DNA of 32,635 nucleotides from Pseudomonadota bacterium (GTDB lineage: Bacteria > Pseudomonadota > Alphaproteobacteria > Rhizobiales > Beijerinckiaceae). Below the pieces are notes generated by a model, which was not told the origin of the DNA, did no database searches, and worked only from the letters and a program-made list of their open reading frames with translations. The DNA is taken from the NCBI GenBank assembly GCA_020161475.1, contig JAIUNQ010000015.1:1-32635 (forward strand), read 5' to 3'. Made by a program: the position numbers and the translations under genes. Of the stretch, positions 31,710 to 32,635 are shown piece after piece. The stretch's first letter is position 1. Each line of letters starts with the position of its first letter.

Positions 31710-32508
31710 ATGCATACAATTTCAGCTCGGCTTATCGCAGCCTTCTTGTTGGTATTCTCCCTCACAATGGGCGTTGCAGGCACTGCCTTGTATGCACTGA
31801 GCGAAAAGACCACGACGCTCGATGAAATCTACACCACGCATGTTATTCCGCTCCGGAACCTGAAGGTAATCTCTGACCGTTATGCCGTGGATGTCGTCGA
31901 CGCCGCCCACAAGGCGCGGAACGGAAATTTCAAGCCTGAGGAATCCCTCAAGGCGATGAAGGTCGCCATGGCTGAAATTGACAAGCTCTGGCCGGAATAC
32001 GTTGCACAGGCGCGCTCGGAGACCGAGCGCAAGCTCATCGGCGAGACTGAAGGCAAGCTCGCAATGGCCCGCAAGGCAACGCTCGACATGATTGCACTGC
32101 TCGAGAAGAACGACATGAAGGGGCTCGAAACCTTCATCATCAAGGATATGTATGGCGCTATTGATCCTGGCACCGAAAAAATAGCCGAGATCATCGAGTA
32201 CATGCTCTCCCACTCGAAGACAGATTACGAGACCTCCGAGACGACCGGTGCTCAAGCGAAATTCGTCCTCCTCACCCTCTCTGCCCTCGCCTGTATTCTG
32301 GGCATAATCGCTGCATGGTACGTTGCTTTCGGCGTCGCCGGTCCAATGAAGCGCTCGGTCGAAGCCCTGAATAAGCTTGCGGCCGGCGATCTTGACACAG
32401 AAATCTCTGGCGCCGACCGCAAGAACGAACTCGGTGATATATCGCGCGCCATGCAGAGCTTCCGCGATGGCGCACTGGAGCGCCGCGCCATGCGTTTGCA
32501 GGCGGAGC
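31710..32508 (+). pseudogene. Methyl-accepting chemotaxis protein interrupted by IS3-type element
   Basis: From ATG 31710 the frame reads 266 codons of a chemoreceptor. Residues 8-28 form span 1 (LIAAFLLVFSLTMGVAGTAL), then a helical sensor (4HB_MCP type, about 29-185), span 2 (about 187-208, FVLLTLSALACILGIIAAWY) and a HAMP domain (GPMKRSVEALNKLAAGDLDT, NELGDISRAMQSFRDG). The signalling domain that should follow is replaced by the terminal sequence of an IS3-family element at 32509; the frame stays open to the window edge by chance. The rest of the receptor may lie past the element. As it stands it cannot signal to the chemotaxis kinase. Confidence 0.85.
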
Positions 32509-32635
32509 TGAACCGCCCCGGGATTGTCGGAGGCTCCAACTTCCAAATAGGATGGAGCCATGACAAGCAAAACGACGAACAAGTTTTCTCCCGAGGTGCG
32601 CCAACGCGCCGTGAGATTGGTGTTGGATCACGAGG
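32509..32635 (+). mobile_element. Left end of an IS3-family insertion sequence
   Basis: The sequence TGAACCGCCCCGGGATTGTC begins exactly where the chemoreceptor's HAMP reading is lost. TGAACCGCCCCGG is a typical terminal repeat of IS3-family elements, and an orfA start follows 50 bases in, the usual distance. The right end is beyond the window. Confidence 0.8.
32560..32635 (+). CDS. IS3-family OrfA (partial)
   Basis: The first 25 codons of an IS3-type orfA start at ATG 32560, after GGATGGAGCC with a GGAG ribosome site. The peptide TSKTTNKFSPEVRQRAVRLV is the typical opening of these helix-turn-helix transposase subunits, where KFSPEVRERAVR is near-universal. It runs out of the window. OrfA is normally followed by a frameshifted OrfB carrying the DDE catalytic domain. 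Confidence 0.85.
   Translation, partial: MTSKTTNKFSPEVRQRAVRLVLDHE

Noticed and set aside
31722..32582. Long leftward frame of 286 codons at the right end
   Set aside because: It is the antisense of a clear chemoreceptor with membrane spans and HAMP plus the IS end; shadow frames are common in GC-rich DNA.
1..32635. CRISPR array, tRNA or rRNA genes
   Set aside because: No regularly spaced repeats and no tRNA or rRNA-like sequence was seen when reading through both strands.

Overview
The window is a high-GC, gene-dense stretch that reads as the accessory part of an alphaproteobacterial replicon (plasmid or genomic island). The indications are the style of the Tn3-family transposase and relaxase, the DUF1176 and LprI-like secreted proteins, and several chemoreceptors next to a PAS-GGDEF-EAL protein. 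I cannot name the genus.

Layout. (1) Bases 1-3908: end of an unknown gene, then the core of a Tn3-family transposon (divergent tnpR and tnpA around a res-like region), with a probable terminal repeat just past tnpA. (2) 3851-6279: a truncated gene carrying a HEPN-type RN-x4-H motif, then a leftward TumE/TumA-type toxin-antitoxin pair followed by a third gene of unknown role. (3) 6280-8876: a mobilisation pair (MobC-like protein and VirD2/MobA-type HUH relaxase) with an oriT-like sequence upstream. (4) 8877-10344: poorly characterised leftward genes and a strong perfect hairpin. (5) 10637-20170: a large, mostly rightward cluster of envelope-targeted proteins: three DUF1176 paralogues, two LprI/DUF1311-like paralogues, two paralogues of a 'DFRG.W' secreted family, membrane proteins and small proteins. 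Many genes are coupled by ATGA overlaps. Within it lies one clearly cytoplasmic gene whose product is a release-factor-2-like decoding domain without the GGQ hydrolysis domain. (6) 20399-24194: a leftward operon of pirin and two Asp-nucleophile alpha/beta hydrolases, divergent from a LysR regulator. (7) 24715-32635: signalling genes: a globin-coupled chemoreceptor, a PAS-PAS-GGDEF-EAL protein whose EAL domain is cut by an in-frame UAG, an overlapping RsbQ-like hydrolase, a transmembrane chemoreceptor, and a third chemoreceptor split by an IS3-family element at the right edge.

Most notable: the GGQ-less, SPF-less RF2-like protein inside the envelope cluster; a 20-base palindromic sequence shared by the two divergent promoter regions of that cluster; two genes interrupted by single in-frame amber codons with convincing coding sequence beyond them; and the pairing of an RsbQ-like hydrolase with a PAS-GGDEF-EAL protein.
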